Source: an uncultured Eubacteriales bacterium
GTDB lineage: Bacteria; Bacillota; Clostridia; Christensenellales; QALW01
Assembly: GCA_900552055.1 (NCBI GenBank)
Contig: URYI01000095.1
Location: 1-7,815, forward strand
Direction: 5' to 3'
Length of the DNA stretch: 7,815 nt
Under the pieces are notes generated by a model, which was not told the origin of the DNA, searched no databases, and saw nothing but the letters and a program-made list of their open reading frames with translations. Every line of letters starts with the position of its first letter. Position 1 is the first letter of the stretch. A program made the translations under genes and the position numbers. This document shows positions 6,959 through 7,815 of this stretch, one piece after another.

Positions 6959-7023
6959 AAACACTGTTATTCATGCGTTGCGGTTAAAGCTGCGCTGCAT
7001 GATTTATCAAATAAGGCAAAATC

Positions 7024-7050
7024 ATGCGTCAGCCGTCTGATTGCATTTAA
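7024..7050 (+). CDS. Possible 8-codon leader peptide in the mntP leader
   Basis: ATG to TAA encodes MRQPSDCI. A weak TAAGG ribosome binding site (7012-7016) lies 7 nt upstream. The frame covers the whole H3 region and the left arm of antiterminator H4, and its stop codon touches the left arm of terminator H5. A ribosome finishing or stalling here would physically cover the terminator stem. There is no run of regulatory codons, and so short a frame can arise by chance. Confidence 0.25.
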   Translation: MRQPSDCI

Positions 7051-7080
7051 ATCAGATGCGCGCGCCTGATTTTTTTATTT
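7049..7080 (+). terminator. Intrinsic terminator inside the mntP leader
   Basis: AAATCAG (7049-7055) pairs with CTGATTT (7066-7072) around a GC-rich 10-base loop, followed by T4-A-T3. It ends immediately before the mntP ribosome binding region, so read-through is required for mntP expression. Its left arm is contested by the antiterminator pairing 7036-7042 with 7050-7056. Confidence 0.7.
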
Positions 7081-7094
7081 GGGGGTCGGCATAT

Positions 7095-7667
7095 ATGGGG
7101 ATATGGGAACTCGTGCTGCTGGCGCTTGGACTAGCTATGGACGCATTTGCCGTAGCGGTATGCCGAGGGCTGGCAATGGACCGTCTGAATGTAAAGCATA
7201 CGTTTATAATAGCGCTCTTCTTTGGAGGCTTTCAGGCAGCAATGCCCCTTGCCGGCTGGGCTTTGGGAACTTATTTTGAAAAGTATATAACCAGTATTGA
7301 CCACTGGATAGCTTTTATTTTGCTAAGCATAATAGGCGGCAAAATGATATATGAAGCAGTTAAACCGGAAGAAGAATGTTCCTCAATTAGTTCCCGGCTT
7401 AATATTAAAGAGCTTTTGGTAATGGCAGTGGCAACCAGCATAGACGCGCTCGCCGTAGGCATAACCTTTGCCTTTTTAAAAGTTAACATAGCGCTTTCAG
7501 TGTCCCTTATAGGCATTATAACCTTTATACTGTCTTTCATCGGGGTCATGGTAGGCAATCGTTTTGGCAGCAAATATAAAAATAAAGCAGAATTAGCCGG
7601 AGGAATAGTGCTTATTTTAATAGGAATTAAGGTACTGCTTGAGCATTTAGGAGTAATAAGCTTTTAA
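7095..7667 (+). CDS. mntP: MntP-family manganese efflux pump
   Basis: Predicted Mn(II) exporter of the cytoplasmic membrane, 190 aa, the usual length for the family (formerly DUF204/YebN). Six hydrophobic segments form two repeats: [23 protein letters not shown] near the start and [21 protein letters not shown] near 107-127. Each carries the conserved acidic residue (Asp16 and Asp117) known to be important for transport in Escherichia coli Mnt[13 protein letters not shown] at 44-55 is a further family signature, and a short charged loop (EEECSS) separates the halves. The start at 7095 is chosen over the in-frame ATG at 7041 because it has a GGGGG site (7081-7085) 9 nt upstream, gives the family's normal N-terminus, and the longer frame would run through the leader terminator. 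It is transcribed divergently from the ger operon, from a consensus promoter and through an attenuator-like leader, which suggests metal-responsive control. A hairpin follows at 7685-7726, so it is probably monocistronic. Confidence 0.95.
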   Translation: MGIWELVLLALGLAMDAFAVAVCRGLAMDRLNVKHTFIIALFFGGFQAAMPLAGWALGTYFEKYITSIDHWIAFILLSIIGGKMIYEAVKPEEECSSISSRLNIKELLVMAVATSIDALAVGITFAFLKVNIALSVSLIGIITFILSFIGVMVGNRFGSKYKNKAELAGGIVLILIGIKVLLEHLGVISF

Positions 7668-7681
7668 GGTTCTGCATAAAC

Positions 7682-7728
7682 AAAAAAACCAGGCCGTTTT
7701 ATATGAAAATAAAACGGCCTGGTTTTGT
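7682..7728. terminator. Bidirectional intrinsic terminator after mntP
   Basis: An 18-bp perfect stem (7685-7702 with 7709-7726) with a 6-base loop. On the plus strand the T run is only TTTT within the stem end; on the minus strand seven T follow (A run 7682-7688). It therefore terminates mntP and probably also a convergent gene lying to the right of the window. Confidence 0.85.
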
Positions 7729-7762
7729 ATTCAGTTTGAAAAATACGGGCGGGTGCGACGCA

Positions 7763-7785
7763 GCGCCCGGCCTTCGGCCGGGCGC
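7763..7785. repeat. GC-rich perfect hairpin at right edge
   Basis: Ten-base arms GCGCCCGGCC (7763-7772) and its exact complement (7776-7785) flank TTC. The surrounding 75 bases are much richer in GC than the rest of the window and hold no reading frame that I recognise. The 10-mer CGCCCGGCCT occurs both here (7764-7773) and at the left edge (57-66). It may be part of a dispersed intergenic or mobile-element-associated repeat cut off by the window. Confidence 0.5.
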
Positions 7786-7815
7786 TCGGCAGCGGGGACA
7801 GTTGGGCGGCGTTTG

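Larger units (their letters stand above)
6965..7080 (+). ncRNA. Structured mntP leader with competing helices, riboswitch- or attenuator-like
   Basis: Five helices can be drawn. H1 pairs 6971-6976 with 6997-7002 (TCATGC/GCATGA), with further inner pairs up to a TAAA loop. H2 pairs 6997-7003 with 7021-7027 (GCATGAT/ATCATGC). H3 pairs 7024-7027 with 7043-7046 and 7029-7032 with 7037-7040. H4 pairs 7036-7042 with 7050-7056 (TCTGATT/AATCAGA). H5 is the terminator stem, 7049-7055 with 7066-7072. Each helix shares bases with the next, so H1+H3+H5 (terminated) and H2+H4 (read-through) are two alternative folds. I do not see the GGGGAGUA-type loop expected of the yybP-ykoY manganese riboswitch, so the class and ligand are unknown. 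Pairings are exact in the sequence; the switching role is inference. Confidence 0.6.

Noticed and set aside
6960..7090. Canonical yybP-ykoY manganese riboswitch upstream of mntP
   Set aside because: Expected from gene context, but I cannot find the conserved GGGGAGUA-type loop; only a covariance-model search could rescue it.
7041..7094. N-terminal extension of MntP starting at the ATG at 7041
   Set aside because: It would run through the leader terminator, has no ribosome binding site, and makes the protein longer than its family; the start at 7095 fits better.
1..7815. CRISPR array, tRNA, rRNA or a defence or toxin-antitoxin cassette
   Set aside because: I found no regularly spaced repeats, no tRNA-like cloverleaf and no genes of such families; the coding content is hydrolases, germination genes and mntP.

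Overview
The window looks like a piece of chromosome from a spore-forming Firmicute, probably of the class Clostridia. The support is a complete GerA-type germinant receptor operon, strong AGGAGG-type ribosome binding sites, U-rich intrinsic terminators, moderate GC with frequent ATA codons, and a match to the forespore sigma-G promoter consensus. Genus cannot be told from the sequence.

Layout, left to right. Positions 1-83 are a short GC-rich palindromic stretch without a gene. Positions 84-1277 and 1515-2945, both on the minus strand, are two closely related alpha/beta-hydrolase (acetyl-esterase-like) genes. The upstream copy (1515-2945) is an exported lipoprotein; the downstream copy (84-1277) has no signal peptide. 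Each has its own candidate promoter, and a terminator separates them. Positions 3153-6822, also minus strand, form a tightly packed three-gene operon in the order A-B-C: GerAA-type receptor protein, GerAB-type permease, GerAC-type lipoprotein. It ends in a terminator at 3085-3113 and starts from a sigma-G-like promoter at 6850-6879. Positions 7095-7667, plus strand, encode an MntP-family manganese exporter. It is read from a near-perfect housekeeping promoter through a structured leader of about 130 nt that ends in an intrinsic terminator just before the gene. An 18-bp hairpin follows mntP, and the right edge is another GC-rich palindromic stretch.

How the parts work together. The ger operon should be made in the forespore and place a nutrient-sensing receptor in the inner spore membrane. 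The two hydrolases probably remove ester groups from carbohydrates or similar substrates, one outside and one inside the cell; their substrate is not visible in the sequence. MntP exports Mn(II) and appears to be controlled in the vegetative cell by transcription attenuation.

The most unusual item is the mntP leader (about 6965-7080). It contains a chain of five helices in which each excludes the next, giving two coherent states: terminator formed, or antiterminator formed. It lacks the sequence hallmark I know for the yybP-ykoY manganese riboswitch, and it carries a possible 8-codon leader peptide.
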